From NCBI RefSeq assembly GCF_045920555.1, contig NZ_CP174509.1, positions 2,046,001 through 2,110,000 of the forward strand: DNA of 64,000 bases, written 5' to 3'. This DNA comes from Pseudalkalibacillus sp045920555. GTDB lineage: Bacteria > Bacillota > Bacilli > Bacillales > Fictibacillaceae. The position numbers and the translations under genes are program-made. This document shows positions 17,489-26,462 of the stretch, in pieces (position 1 is the first letter of the stretch; each line of letters opens with the position of its first letter). The notes under the pieces are model-generated. The model did no database searches, had not been told where the DNA came from, and worked only from the letters and a program-made list of their open reading frames with translations.

Positions 17489-18628
17489 ATGACAAGTGTT
17501 CCACATGGTGGGAGACTCATCAATAGATTCGACTTTACCAGTACGGAAGAATTCAGAAACTTGAAGATAATTGATCTCACGAAGGGTCAATTGAATGACC
17601 TGGACTGTATTGCATCGGGTGTATACAGTCCTTTAGAAGGTTTCATGACGAAGGACGATTATGAAAATGTACTGGAATACATGCGGTTGAGAACAGGGGA
17701 AATCTGGCCGATCCCGATCACCCTTCCGATTGCCGAAACACGTATCCCTGAATTGAAGGACGAAAAGCGGGTCTTACTTGTGTATGACAGTGATGTTTAC
17801 GGGGTTCTAGAGGTTGATGAAATCTATCATGTCGATCTAAAACGGGAGGCGGAACTCGTCTATGGCACAGTGGATCCGGACCATCCAGGGGTGGAAAAAC
17901 TATATAAACGATCGTCTGTCAATATCGGCGGCCAAATAACGATGTTCCAAAGGATCCCAGCCTCATTTCCAAACCATACCTATACTCCGGAAGAAACAAG
18001 GCATCTTTTCCAACAAAAAGGCTGGAAGACGATCGTCGGCTTCCAAACACGGAATCCGATCCATAGAGCACATGAGTATATTCAAAAAACAGCATTGGAG
18101 CATGTGGATGGTTTGTTTCTCCATCCTCTCGTAGGTGAGACGAAATCAGACGATGTGCCGGCAGAAGTTCGGATGAAGTGCTATGAGGTGCTATTGGCGA
18201 ATTATTATCCGGAAGATCGATTTCTCCTTGGTGTGTTCTCCAGCTCTATGCGGTATGCAGGCCCGAGAGAGGCTGTTTTCCATGCAATCGTTCGGAAGAA
18301 CTTTGGATGTACCCATTTCATTGTCGGAAGGGATCATGCAGGTGTAGGGGATTATTATGGAACATATGACGCTCAACGATTAATAGATCGGTTCAACCAA
18401 GATGATTTAGGTATCATCCCAGTTTGCCTTGAGCATAGCTTCTATTGTAAAAAGTGTGATCAAATGACCTCATCGAAGACATGCCCGCATGACGTAGAAC
18501 ATCATATCCATCTATCTGGTACGAAGGTACGGAAAATGTTGCAAGAGGGCAAGGTTCCTCCGCTACATTTCAGCAGAAAAGAAGTCGTTGATATCTTGAT
18601 TGAATATTATCAGAAATTGAAGGACTGA
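17489..18628 (+). CDS. sat: Sulfate adenylyltransferase (ATP sulfurylase)
   Basis: 379 aa, homo-oligomeric Sat type. It makes adenosine 5'-phosphosulfate from sulfate and ATP. The catalytic QTRNPIHRAHEY (about 188-199) has the HxxH pair; GRDHAGVGDYYG is the second nucleotide motif; a CKKC...C zinc-type site lies near residue 320. Start ATG behind ACAGGAGGT. No cysH, cysI or cysJ gene is next to it, so the APS is routed to PAPS by the cysC gene 1.8 kb downstream rather than to sulfite, as far as this window shows. Confidence 0.95.
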   Translation: MTSVPHGGRLINRFDFTSTEEFRNLKIIDLTKGQLNDLDCIASGVYSPLEGFMTKDDYENVLEYMRLRTGEIWPIPITLPIAETRIPELKDEKRVLLVYDSDVYGVLEVDEIYHVDLKREAELVYGTVDPDHPGVEKLYKRSSVNIGGQITMFQRIPASFPNHTYTPEETRHLFQQKGWKTIVGFQTRNPIHRAHEYIQKTALEHVDGLFLHPLVGETKSDDVPAEVRMKCYEVLLANYYPEDRFLLGVFSSSMRYAGPREAVFHAIVRKNFGCTHFIVGRDHAGVGDYYGTYDAQRLIDRFNQDDLGIIPVCLEHSFYCKKCDQMTSSKTCPHDVEHHIHLSGTKVRKMLQEGKVPPLHFSRKEVVDILIEYYQKLKD

Positions 18629-18633
18629 CATGA

Positions 18634-20403
18634 TTGATCATTTCAGATATATGGATCACATACATTATCATCGGCTTAATGTTCCTATTCCTGTTGACAA
18701 ACTTATATAGTGCAGAAGTTATCGTCCTCAGTGCTGTTTTGATTTTGGTGTGGAGCGGCGTTCTCTCTCTTTCTGAGGCATTTGGGGGGTTCATAAATGA
18801 AGGGGTACTTACGATTGCTTCATTATTCATCATTATGAATTCGATTCAGAAGCATCCTTCCTTTTCTAATATAACAAGAATAGTATTTGGAGATAAACAG
18901 ACACTGAGAAGCGGAATGTCGCGTATGATGTTCGTGACAGGTGGGTTATCAAGTTTCATGAACAATACACCTCTTGTCGTACTCTTTACACCAATTGTGA
19001 AAAAATGGGCGGAAAAGCAATCGATCTTCCCATCGAAGCTATTGATCCCACTTTCTTATGCTTCCATCATCGGTGGGATGTGTACCCTGATAGGGACATC
19101 GACAAACCTGGTCCTCCATACATTATTACAACGAGAAGGTTATAAGGGGTTTTCTTTATTCGAATTAGCTTATGTCGGTGTTCCTTTCTTTATTATCGCA
19201 CTCTTATATATGCTGTTTTTTGGATATAGGCTGCTTCCAAAGCACGACACGAATTATTTACAGACAATAAGAAGTCCAAAGTTCATCGTCGAAGTTCAAG
19301 TTAATGAACGATTTTCTGGAATCGGTAAAACGCTTGAGGACGCAGGCTTACGTCATCTGAAAAAATGCTATGTAATGGCTATTTTAAGGCAAGGAGACTG
19401 GATTTTCCCTGTATCTCCTACACAGAAAGTCAATATTGGTGATCACTTGTTGTTTGTAGGAGATGAGAGTTGTTCTGAAGAAATCGAACAAATCATTGGG
19501 TTGACAATTGAACATTCACGATATGATTTTACTGATCATCATAATGATTTTAAATTAGTTGAAGCAACCGTACCACAGTATTCATCTTATGTATCAGAAA
19601 GGATCAGTGAAATCAAATTTCGTACCAGATACGGGGGTGTAGTGGTCGCCGTATATCGTAAGGGAAGACGGATCAACGAAAAGATCGGTTCCATACGTCT
19701 GAGAGCTGGCGATATGTTGGTGATCCTTACGACCAGTGATTCCGTGAAAAACGATCGTTCTTCAAAAAACTTACTTGTTTTAGATGTATATCCAACCGAC
19801 AAAAATGGGACATTCAGAGATTGGATTCCTGTTTGCTTATTTGGATTGATGCTTCTGATGGTCACTTTTGGCATTATGCAAATAGCCCATGCGGCGATCA
19901 CGACTGCCATCATTTTGATCCTTTTGAAAGTGACTACCTTTGATGAAGCGATGGATTCGATCAAATGGGACATTCTCTTTATCATTGGAGGGGCGTTTGG
20001 TATTGCCACAGCCATGACGAAAACAGGGGCTGCAGATTACATGGTCAATCTTGTTTTCTTAAACTTGGAATACATGACTCCGTTTCTTCTGTTGATAGGT
20101 GTTTATCTTGTGACCAATATATTGACTGAAATCATCACCAATAATGCTGCCGCAGTGATCATGTTCCCGATTGTCCTTTCTTTTGTTAACGAGTTGTCCT
20201 TGAATCCACATCCGTTTGCTGTGGTCCTTGCAATTGCTGCATCTGCCAGCTTTTCAACTCCAATAGGCTACCAGACGAATTTACTTGTATACAGTTCAGG
20301 GCAATATCGATTCACTGATTTTGTCAAAGTTGGTATACCGCTTAATATCATAGGCTTCATAATAACGATGATCATCGTTCCGATCGTATGGCCATTAAGT
20401 TAG
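18634..20403 (+). CDS. SLC13-family anion (sulfate) permease with two RCK-C domains
   Basis: 589 aa. Two blocks of membrane helices (about 1-205 and 390-589) flank a cytosolic insert with two TrkA-C/RCK-C domains (about 210-380, with GDHLLFVGDE and AGDMLVILTT). Signature segments FMNNTPLVVLFTP, GTSTNLVLH and TNILTEIITNNAAAV belong to the DASS/SLC13 group. The position between sat and cysC makes sulfate the likely substrate, as for SLT-type permeases with the same insert. TTG start at 18634, since the ATG at 18630 is out of frame. Confidence 0.85.
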   Translation: MIISDIWITYIIIGLMFLFLLTNLYSAEVIVLSAVLILVWSGVLSLSEAFGGFINEGVLTIASLFIIMNSIQKHPSFSNITRIVFGDKQTLRSGMSRMMFVTGGLSSFMNNTPLVVLFTPIVKKWAEKQSIFPSKLLIPLSYASIIGGMCTLIGTSTNLVLHTLLQREGYKGFSLFELAYVGVPFFIIALLYMLFFGYRLLPKHDTNYLQTIRSPKFIVEVQVNERFSGIGKTLEDAGLRHLKKCYVMAILRQGDWIFPVSPTQKVNIGDHLLFVGDESCSEEIEQIIGLTIEHSRYDFTDHHNDFKLVEATVPQYSSYVSERISEIKFRTRYGGVVVAVYRKGRRINEKIGSIRLRAGDMLVILTTSDSVKNDRSSKNLLVLDVYPTDKNGTFRDWIPVCLFGLMLLMVTFGIMQIAHAAITTAIILILLKVTTFDEAMDSIKWDILFIIGGAFGIATAMTKTGAADYMVNLVFLNLEYMTPFLLLIGVYLVTNILTEIITNNAAAVIMFPIVLSFVNELSLNPHPFAVVLAIAASASFSTPIGYQTNLLVYSSGQYRFTDFVKVGIPLNIIGFIITMIIVPIVWPLS

Positions 20404-20416
20404 GGAGGTGCAAAGA

Positions 20417-21016
20417 ATGTCTTCGAATTTATTTTGGCATCAACAGGATGTACCTAAGAAGGCGAGGCAATTGCTGCACGGCCATAAAAGCTTCATCATT
20501 TGGTTCACAGGATTGTCAGGGTCTGGGAAGTCTACCATTGCAAACCGCCTGGATCGTACATTATACCGTCACAATATTTCCACTTATATACTTGATGGAG
20601 ATAATATTAGGATGGGCCTTAACAAAGACCTCAGTTTCAATGAGAAAGACAGGGAAGAAAATATCCGTAGAGTTGGAGAAGTAGCACGGTTATTCGTTGA
20701 TGCTGGGGTCATTCTCCTGGCAACCTTTGTATCTCCATTTCGGAAAGACAGGGATTTGGTCAGAAACTTAGTCAATAAAGATGAGTTCATCGAAGTTTAC
20801 GTGAAATGTAATTTAGATACTTTGAAAGCCCGCGACCCAAAAGGGCTTTATAAAAAAGCTTTAAAGGGAGAAATAAAAAATTTCACAGGCATCTCGGATC
20901 CATATGAACATCCTGAAAATCCAGAAATAATTGTTGATACTACAATGATGTCTCCTAACGTGTGTGTAAAACAAATCATGAACTATTTATTCAAAAATGG
21001 ATATTTGAAAAAATAA
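20417..21016 (+). CDS. cysC: Adenylylsulfate (APS) kinase
   Basis: 199 aa from ATG 20417 behind TAGGGAGGTG; the GTG at 20408 lies within that ribosome site. P-loop GLSGSGKST, then LDGDNIRMGLNKDL, EKDREENIRRVGEVA and the lid ARDPKGLYKKALKG with FTGISDPYE are all typical of CysC. It phosphorylates APS to PAPS. With Sat and the permease it supplies the donor for the sulfotransferase at 9726. It ends the operon before a terminator. Confidence 0.95.
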   Translation: MSSNLFWHQQDVPKKARQLLHGHKSFIIWFTGLSGSGKSTIANRLDRTLYRHNISTYILDGDNIRMGLNKDLSFNEKDREENIRRVGEVARLFVDAGVILLATFVSPFRKDRDLVRNLVNKDEFIEVYVKCNLDTLKARDPKGLYKKALKGEIKNFTGISDPYEHPENPEIIVDTTMMSPNVCVKQIMNYLFKNGYLKK

Positions 21017-21021
21017 ATAAT

Positions 21022-21057
21022 AAAAACCAACTTCCTTTTGATAGGTGTTGGTTTTTA
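21022..21057. terminator. Bidirectional terminator after cysC
   Basis: AAAAACCAAC / GTTGGTTTTT stem with A and T tracts on both sides, between convergent genes. Confidence 0.88.
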
Positions 21058-21064
21058 ATGGTGA

Positions 21065-21238
21065 TCATCGATTTGGTTTCCATGTTACTTTTCCACAAGA
21101 TTTACAACCCGATGTTTTTTTGGTTTTTGTAAAAAGATGGGCATTATTTTCCTTAATTCTTTTCTTCTTCACATAATTAAATAGCTCGATAACATCCTCT
21201 TTTTTCAAGTCACTCACCCCGATAATCTGATAATGCAT
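21065..21238 (-). CDS. Small protein with CxxC knuckle, uncertain
   Basis: 57 aa if it starts at ATG 21238. The N-terminus MHYQIIGVSDLKKEDVIELF looks like a folded alpha/beta start; the basic C-terminus has GCKSCGKVTW, half of a zinc ribbon. No good ribosome site precedes the ATG, and the frame stays open upstream across the end of the INPF-repeat gene. It lies 28 bp downstream of that gene on the same strand, so it could be translated from the same mRNA. Function unknown. Confidence 0.4.
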   Translation of the reverse strand: MHYQIIGVSDLKKEDVIELFNYVKKKRIKENNAHLFTKTKKTSGCKSCGKVTWKPNR

Positions 21239-21266
21239 CTTATTCGTACAAGGAAGGGAAGGTGTT

Positions 21267-22055
21267 CTAATTTTTGAAAAATGGATTAATACCGTTTTTT
21301 TTCTTCCCATCAGCTTTTTGTTTAAATGGATTGATGGTTGTTGATGATGTTTTCGGTTTTTCTTTAAAAGGATTAATCTGTGTGGAAGGAACACTATTCT
21401 TCCCTTTGAAAGGGTTAATCGGTTCTCTGGATTGTAGTTCATTTAAATTACTCGATGTCGGAATTTCCGGCCAGTAATGTTTAAGCTGATAAGATGATAA
21501 AAATGGATTGATCGGTACCAGGATATTTCTCAAAAGCTTTTCATAGGTTTTTGAAGGAACGTCCTGCAGAATGTCAGTAGTTTCATTAGATTGTAAAATC
21601 AAATATGCCAGCCATTCAGTGATATCCATACAATTGACAGGGTTCCAATAAATTTTCGCTTCAGTAGAGATGTTTGGTTCGAATCGCTTGTAAATCATAT
21701 CTGAAACCGATTGGTATGGTTTATTGGCAGTTTCGAATTTATACACTTTGTTATTGGATTCTATTTTTATAGTAAGCTCAGGTTCCGTTTCCTTAAATAT
21801 TGACAGTGTCAGATCCGCATGGCATGGATGTGTTTTTAAGATGGCTTGTGTATGTTCTAGCGAGCGGTCCAATCGGTTAAGTTCCTTTCTATTCAATCCT
21901 ATGATACGAATTGTATGGTCTGATAATCTACCAATCAATTCATTCTTTGTATCATCCCAGCTTAATCCCCAGAAAACAGCTATTTGTTTGAGTACTAGAA
22001 AATCCTCCAGTGGGAGTTTACATACTTCTTTTCTATTAAATGAAACGCTGTACAC
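21267..22055 (-). CDS. Probable spore-envelope protein with C-terminal INPF repeats
   Basis: 262 aa from GTG 22055, set by AAAGGAGG 7 nt upstream. The N-terminal two thirds looks globular (KLPLEDFLVLKQIAVFWGL, IRIIGLNRKEL). The C-terminal 80 residues are low in complexity and basic, with five INPF motifs near residues 182, 213, 227, 241 and 256, the last at the very end. Spacing of the inner motifs is 14, 14 and 15 residues (INPFKGK, INPFKEK, INPFKQK). I do not recognise the family. Repeated short motifs suggest multivalent docking to a partner, and the neighbourhood suggests the spore coat. Divergent from the His-rich protein at 22163. Confidence 0.7.
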   Translation of the reverse strand: MYSVSFNRKEVCKLPLEDFLVLKQIAVFWGLSWDDTKNELIGRLSDHTIRIIGLNRKELNRLDRSLEHTQAILKTHPCHADLTLSIFKETEPELTIKIESNNKVYKFETANKPYQSVSDMIYKRFEPNISTEAKIYWNPVNCMDITEWLAYLILQSNETTDILQDVPSKTYEKLLRNILVPINPFLSSYQLKHYWPEIPTSSNLNELQSREPINPFKGKNSVPSTQINPFKEKPKTSSTTINPFKQKADGKKKNGINPFFKN

Positions 22056-22162
22056 AGCATTCCCTCCTTTAAAAATAGGCATTAATCTTTGTGTCATTGG
22101 TTATCGTATTCCCATAGTATGTATTGAATCTTCAGTTCATGATGAAGAAAGGAAGGGAAACT

Positions 22163-23365
22163 ATGAGTAAGAAAAAACACGACATACCTAAAGCTGCCAA
22201 CAGCTTGCAGGATGAGTGTATTCGCGTACAGAAAGTGTACGACTGGGTAACCGATGCACTTACCGTCAAAAAGACGGTATTGTTCACTCAAGAACAGCTC
22301 AGAGAGATAGAAGAAGCGATGGATGACCCTAGTCGCCGCCCCTTGCGTCTCGTCTGTGAACCGCCGAAACAACCTCCATTATTCCCTCTTAGCGATGGAA
22401 ATGAAAATCACGACCACGACGACCACGACCACAAACACGAACATGATTTAGGTTTCATTTGTGAACAAGTGGGGGAAAAGCGTGATGTAACGATTTCTAC
22501 GAACGGTGGTTTCATTGATGCACAATTAGTGGAGCTTTTAATAAGTACTGATGTCAAGGTGCTTGTTGTAGATAGACATGGCTGTGTGGTGACGAAAGCC
22601 CTTGTCAATGCTTCAGTGTTTGAATCTTTTGTACTTTGCTTTCCTGATGGAACAGACCTTTTCTGTAAAGTATCAAAGATCTTCTGCCGAATTCCGACTG
22701 GGACGGTACTTCTTAACACTCCAGCGTCAGACCGTTTTGATTTAGAGATTACATTCTGTCTCGATATCCAAGTAGAAGCAGAAGTCAAGCTTGAAGTCTT
22801 AGCGAAATTCTGTTCACCAAGAGACAATGACCTTATAGCAGAAGAAGATGTAATCGATGACCGATGTCCTAAGGTACAATTTCCAGAACAATGTCCAGGT
22901 ATCTTCCCGAGACCGAATTGTGATTGTACTGCAGAAGGTGAAGCGAGTGGGGAGACTGGACCTGAGGCGACAGAGCATGGTCGTTTATCCGTACTAGTGA
23001 ATATCTGCCCTGACTGCAGTCTGGTTGACAGTGAATTGAAGGCTAGTTTCAGGGATTCTGATACCGACGATGGTTCACAAAGCTTCAACTTTATTGCAAA
23101 AACATTCGATCAAGAGACATTATGCTGCGAAGAAACAAAAGAAGGTTTGAAACTGATCGTCAGCGGTACAGGTAAAGTTGATGGAAGAACAGTTGATTTC
23201 AACTTTGCAGTCGTTGATAGTGACTCGGATACGTTGTTCCAGCTCCAATTGATCAACCATAAAGGCAAAATCATCTTTGATTCAGATGTAGTTTGTGCTG
23301 ATGAAGGCGAAATCGAAGTAGAGGATTGTGTAACGTTCGACGATCTCAAATTTAAAAAAGTATAA
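22163..23365 (+). CDS. Probable spore coat/exosporium protein with DECIRVQKVYDW motif and His/Asp-rich stretch
   Basis: 400 aa from ATG 22163 behind AAAGGAAGGG. Near the N-terminus is the block QDECIRVQKVYDWV, which I associate with spore-surface and SPOCS-type proteins of spore formers. Residues about 80-95 are alternating His and Asp/Glu (HDHDDHDHKHEH), a likely metal-binding segment. The remainder is beta-rich, acidic and contains about 15 cysteines, several in pairs (LCC, NCDC). No signal peptide or membrane helix, consistent with assembly from the mother cell. The exact role is unknown. Confidence 0.7.
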   Translation: MSKKKHDIPKAANSLQDECIRVQKVYDWVTDALTVKKTVLFTQEQLREIEEAMDDPSRRPLRLVCEPPKQPPLFPLSDGNENHDHDDHDHKHEHDLGFICEQVGEKRDVTISTNGGFIDAQLVELLISTDVKVLVVDRHGCVVTKALVNASVFESFVLCFPDGTDLFCKVSKIFCRIPTGTVLLNTPASDRFDLEITFCLDIQVEAEVKLEVLAKFCSPRDNDLIAEEDVIDDRCPKVQFPEQCPGIFPRPNCDCTAEGEASGETGPEATEHGRLSVLVNICPDCSLVDSELKASFRDSDTDDGSQSFNFIAKTFDQETLCCEETKEGLKLIVSGTGKVDGRTVDFNFAVVDSDSDTLFQLQLINHKGKIIFDSDVVCADEGEIEVEDCVTFDDLKFKKV

Positions 23366-23398
23366 AAAATGGAGCGAGTGACCTCGCTCCATTTTTTT
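23364..23398 (+). terminator. Terminator
   Basis: ATGGAGCGAG / CTCGCTCCAT perfect stem, TGAC loop, then seven T. Confidence 0.93.
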
Positions 23399-23487
23399 AT
23401 GCTTTGGAAAAGTATCATGTATATAAATATTAAAAGGCGGGAAATCCGCCTATTTGTTTTGACCCTTTCAGAATAAAAATCCCTGAT

Positions 23488-24774
23488 CTAATGTCTGCCT
23501 AATGCTAAATACTTCAAACCAGCCGAGCGTAAGGCTGAAGGGTTCAAACAATTTCGTGCATCTAATATGGTCGCCCCGCACATCTGTTCCTTTACCTTTT
23601 TCCAATCTGCATCAATGAAATCCTTCCAATCTGTTGCTATGATGAGCACGTCTGAACCTTTTACAGACTCATACTGATTTTTTGAAAATGCTGTATGTTT
23701 TGAAGTGTTGGTTGCAGCAGGATCATAAGCTGTCAATACAGCCCCTTTTTCATACAATTTATCGATTAAGCGGTATGAAGGAGAATCTCTTGTATCATCT
23801 GTATTTGGCTTGAAAGCAAGTCCCCAAATCGAAATTTTACGATCTTTCAGATTACCTATATTTTTTTCAAGCATGTCAATATAATTATCCACTTGAGAAT
23901 TATTCACCCGTTCGACAGCATGCAATAAACTTGGAACAACCCCTTTTTCAATTGCAGAATGGCTTAGAGACTGAATATCCTTTGGTAAACAATACCCTCC
24001 ATAACCTAAACCAGCATTCAAGAAATGGGGACCGATCCTTGGATCACAACCGATTGCTTCAGCTACGATCGAGACATCACCTCTATACGCTTCACAAATT
24101 CTCTGTATTTCATTGATAAATGAAATTTTTGTTGCAAGAAATGCATTGGATGCATACTTGATGATTTCGGCAGTGATTGGTGTGGTGAAGAAGTATTGGG
24201 AAGGAAGGCAAGCATACATTTTACGTATCAATTCAAGATCTATGGGATCTGTGCCTCCAACCACTATCTTATCGGGATGTAATAGATCATATAGTGCTGA
24301 GCCTTCTCGTAAAAATTCCGGGTTGGATATCACCGAGAAACTCTCGCTGTCTCTTCCAGATTGGATTAATCTGTTTTGGACATATTCATTTGTTCCAGGT
24401 GGAACGGTACTTTTGATCACGATCGGCTGAACTTGGTGGTCAGGTTTTGTTGATGCAATCCTTTCTATAACCCGTTCGATATATTTCAAATCGGTTTGTC
24501 CTGTTTCGTTTGATGGAGTCCCTACTGCTATGATGATGACCTCGCTTTTTTGCATGTATTCGTCAATACTGGTTGAAAAGTTAAGTGTGCCACACTCAAT
24601 TTGTCTTTGAAGCATTGATTCCAGGCCGTCTTCGTGAATTATACAGATCCCATTATTGAGCGACTCGATTTTTTTACTGTCTATATCTAAACCGGTAACA
24701 TCATGCCCCAAATGGGAGAGGGCCGTGGCTGTTGTCAATCCTACATACCCACACCCTACAACACAAATGTTCAA
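23488..24774 (-). CDS. UDP-glucose 6-dehydrogenase
   Basis: 428 aa. It oxidises UDP-glucose to UDP-glucuronate with two NAD+. NAD-binding NICVVGCGYVGLTTATALS at the N-terminus, EGSALYDLLHPDKIVVGG, the catalytic Cys in GLGYGGYCLPKDI (most family members have GGSCFPKD) and the C-terminal AFKPNTDDTRDSPS. TTG start at 24774 with GAGGTGATATAAA upstream. Of the TuaD/Ugd type. Its product would give the glycan cluster an acidic sugar donor. Confidence 0.92.
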   Translation of the reverse strand: MNICVVGCGYVGLTTATALSHLGHDVTGLDIDSKKIESLNNGICIIHEDGLESMLQRQIECGTLNFSTSIDEYMQKSEVIIIAVGTPSNETGQTDLKYIERVIERIASTKPDHQVQPIVIKSTVPPGTNEYVQNRLIQSGRDSESFSVISNPEFLREGSALYDLLHPDKIVVGGTDPIDLELIRKMYACLPSQYFFTTPITAEIIKYASNAFLATKISFINEIQRICEAYRGDVSIVAEAIGCDPRIGPHFLNAGLGYGGYCLPKDIQSLSHSAIEKGVVPSLLHAVERVNNSQVDNYIDMLEKNIGNLKDRKISIWGLAFKPNTDDTRDSPSYRLIDKLYEKGAVLTAYDPAATNTSKHTAFSKNQYESVKGSDVLIIATDWKDFIDADWKKVKEQMCGATILDARNCLNPSALRSAGLKYLALGRH

Positions 24775-25060
24775 TTTATATCACCTCATGGTTTAACTAC
24801 AATCATCTTATATTTTATTTGCTTCGTATGCTTTAGGTGAGGAAGGCAGAAGTGATTTTTGAGGTGACCAAGCCTTATTTTCAGTTCAACTCATGCTTTT
24901 ACTTAAAGATGGATAAGCTGTTATATGAATCTTAAGCAGGGGCAAGCATTCAGCAATCAAGGATGGCTCAGGGTCAGATTCTTAAATTTTAGGTTCTTGT
25001 AAAGTCTCAGACTTGATATACATAAGATAGATGTAAATGCCCTGTCAGGAGGGAGTCGTA

Positions 25061-25948
25061 ATGAATTCTCAAAAAGAACTAAGCTATGATCGCTTAGCTT
25101 CCAGAACGAAATTTTATCAGGAAAAATCATTAGAATTGGAAAAGAAACTATTGTTTGCTGAAGACAAGATAGACCAGCTTGAACAACAATTGAAAGAAGC
25201 GTTGGAAAACGATGATTTGGAACGCCAACTGGAAACTAAAGAAAATAAAGTAAACCAATTACAGAGTGAATTGGATCAATTAAAGATTGAGGTCTCTCAG
25301 TCTAATCTCCAGGCTATGGAAAAGAAAGTTCAAGGATTCGAAGAGTTGTTAGAAGCGATTGAGAAAGAATTGAATGAAAAGGAAAAACAAATCGAAAGCT
25401 ACAAATCGAAAATCAAAAGTTTAGAAAAACGAGTGAAGGTACAGAAATATACACCCGAAGAGGTCGAGACCGAAACAGAAGAAAAGGAACAAGCAGATTA
25501 TCAGCTATCTTCCTATTTCAATTATAGTGTGATTTGTAAAAATGATGAATCCTATGTGATTCATGGAAGTTTCCACATGACCAATACCGGAGAGAAACCA
25601 TTAGAGAATCCGCTAGTATGTTTCAGATTCCAGCCTGCCGATTATACGAATTTGAAAGGAAAAATCAGTTCCTTGGAACAAAGCAATATTAATCCAGAAG
25701 CGCAAGAAAGCATCCAATGGGTTTATTTGGATAATGAGTGGGCTAAAGAAGCCAAATCCAGAGGGGAAATCTGGATTGCATCAATGTATGATTTCCAAAT
25801 ACCTGTCAATCATACCATTTCCTTGACTGACTTTCAGATTCCGATCCAAAAGCAATTCGAGGACAGTGTGGCAGTCGAAGCGTTCGTCTATTTTCAAAAA
25901 GAAGATTACAGGGCGAGAGCTATGAATCAAATTTCGATAAATTTCTGA
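25061..25948 (+). CDS. Coiled-coil protein with C-terminal beta domain, function unknown
   Basis: 295 aa from ATG 25061 behind CAGGAGGGA. Residues about 10-150 are an almost unbroken heptad coiled coil rich in Glu, Lys and Gln. After a short acidic linker comes a domain of about 135 residues with alternating beta strands (YVIHGSFHMTNTGEKPLENP, ISINF at the end) that resembles an immunoglobulin-like or coat-protein fold. No signal peptide. Its place after the glycan/coat genes suggests a structural spore protein, but this is inference. Confidence 0.6.
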   Translation: MNSQKELSYDRLASRTKFYQEKSLELEKKLLFAEDKIDQLEQQLKEALENDDLERQLETKENKVNQLQSELDQLKIEVSQSNLQAMEKKVQGFEELLEAIEKELNEKEKQIESYKSKIKSLEKRVKVQKYTPEEVETETEEKEQADYQLSSYFNYSVICKNDESYVIHGSFHMTNTGEKPLENPLVCFRFQPADYTNLKGKISSLEQSNINPEAQESIQWVYLDNEWAKEAKSRGEIWIASMYDFQIPVNHTISLTDFQIPIQKQFEDSVAVEAFVYFQKEDYRARAMNQISINF

Positions 25949-26093
25949 AAGCTCTACCCATAAAACACTCTTAACCACGAAAATTTTGAATATTACAAAA
26001 TCTTAAAAGGTTTCAGTGAACGAATGACCGGGTAATAAATTTAAGAATAAGTTTTCCGGAGTGATGGAAAGAAAAAGTAAAGCAGGTGAAAAG

Positions 26094-26243
26094 ATGGGTT
26101 ATGTACCACCTTACGTTCCAGATCAAAAACTGATTTACGGAAGCCGTACTGAATCTTCTTATACCACTACAAAATTACAGTTGTATCCAGTTGAGCGGAT
26201 ATCGTTTAAAAATGTGACCGATAAAAGCAAGGATTACTCCTAA
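26094..26243 (+). CDS. Small protein MGYVPPYVPDQK, unknown
   Basis: 49 aa, Tyr- and Pro-rich N-terminus, no membrane segment. ATG 26094 has AGCAGGTGA upstream. It is followed by a clear terminator 90 bp later. Could be a small spore protein; real expression is not certain. Confidence 0.45.
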   Translation: MGYVPPYVPDQKLIYGSRTESSYTTTKLQLYPVERISFKNVTDKSKDYS

Positions 26244-26332
26244 CAATTCCAGCATATCAGTGATCCCCATCGATCTTTTCAAAAAATCTTTTCTGAGTTA
26301 ACAGGAAAAGGGCAAAATATAAACGAAGTAAT

Positions 26333-26386
26333 ATAGGAAATGGACTTGACTCATACTGAGTCATTTCTCATTTCCTATTTTATTTC
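26333..26386 (+). terminator. Terminator
   Basis: ATAGGAAATG / CATTTCCTAT outer stem, with GACTCA / TGAGTC inner stem, then TTTTATTT. Confidence 0.85.
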
Positions 26387-26462
26387 TAAAAGCAATTTTC
26401 TAAAAGAACTCTATATTAACGTTTGACAACTCCTTTATTAAAAAAGATTGGTGCGATGGACA

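Noticed and set aside
17489..21016. Ordinary assimilatory sulfate-reduction operon
   Set aside because: No PAPS reductase or sulfite reductase nearby, while a sulfotransferase and sugar genes surround it; cannot be fully excluded without the rest of the genome.
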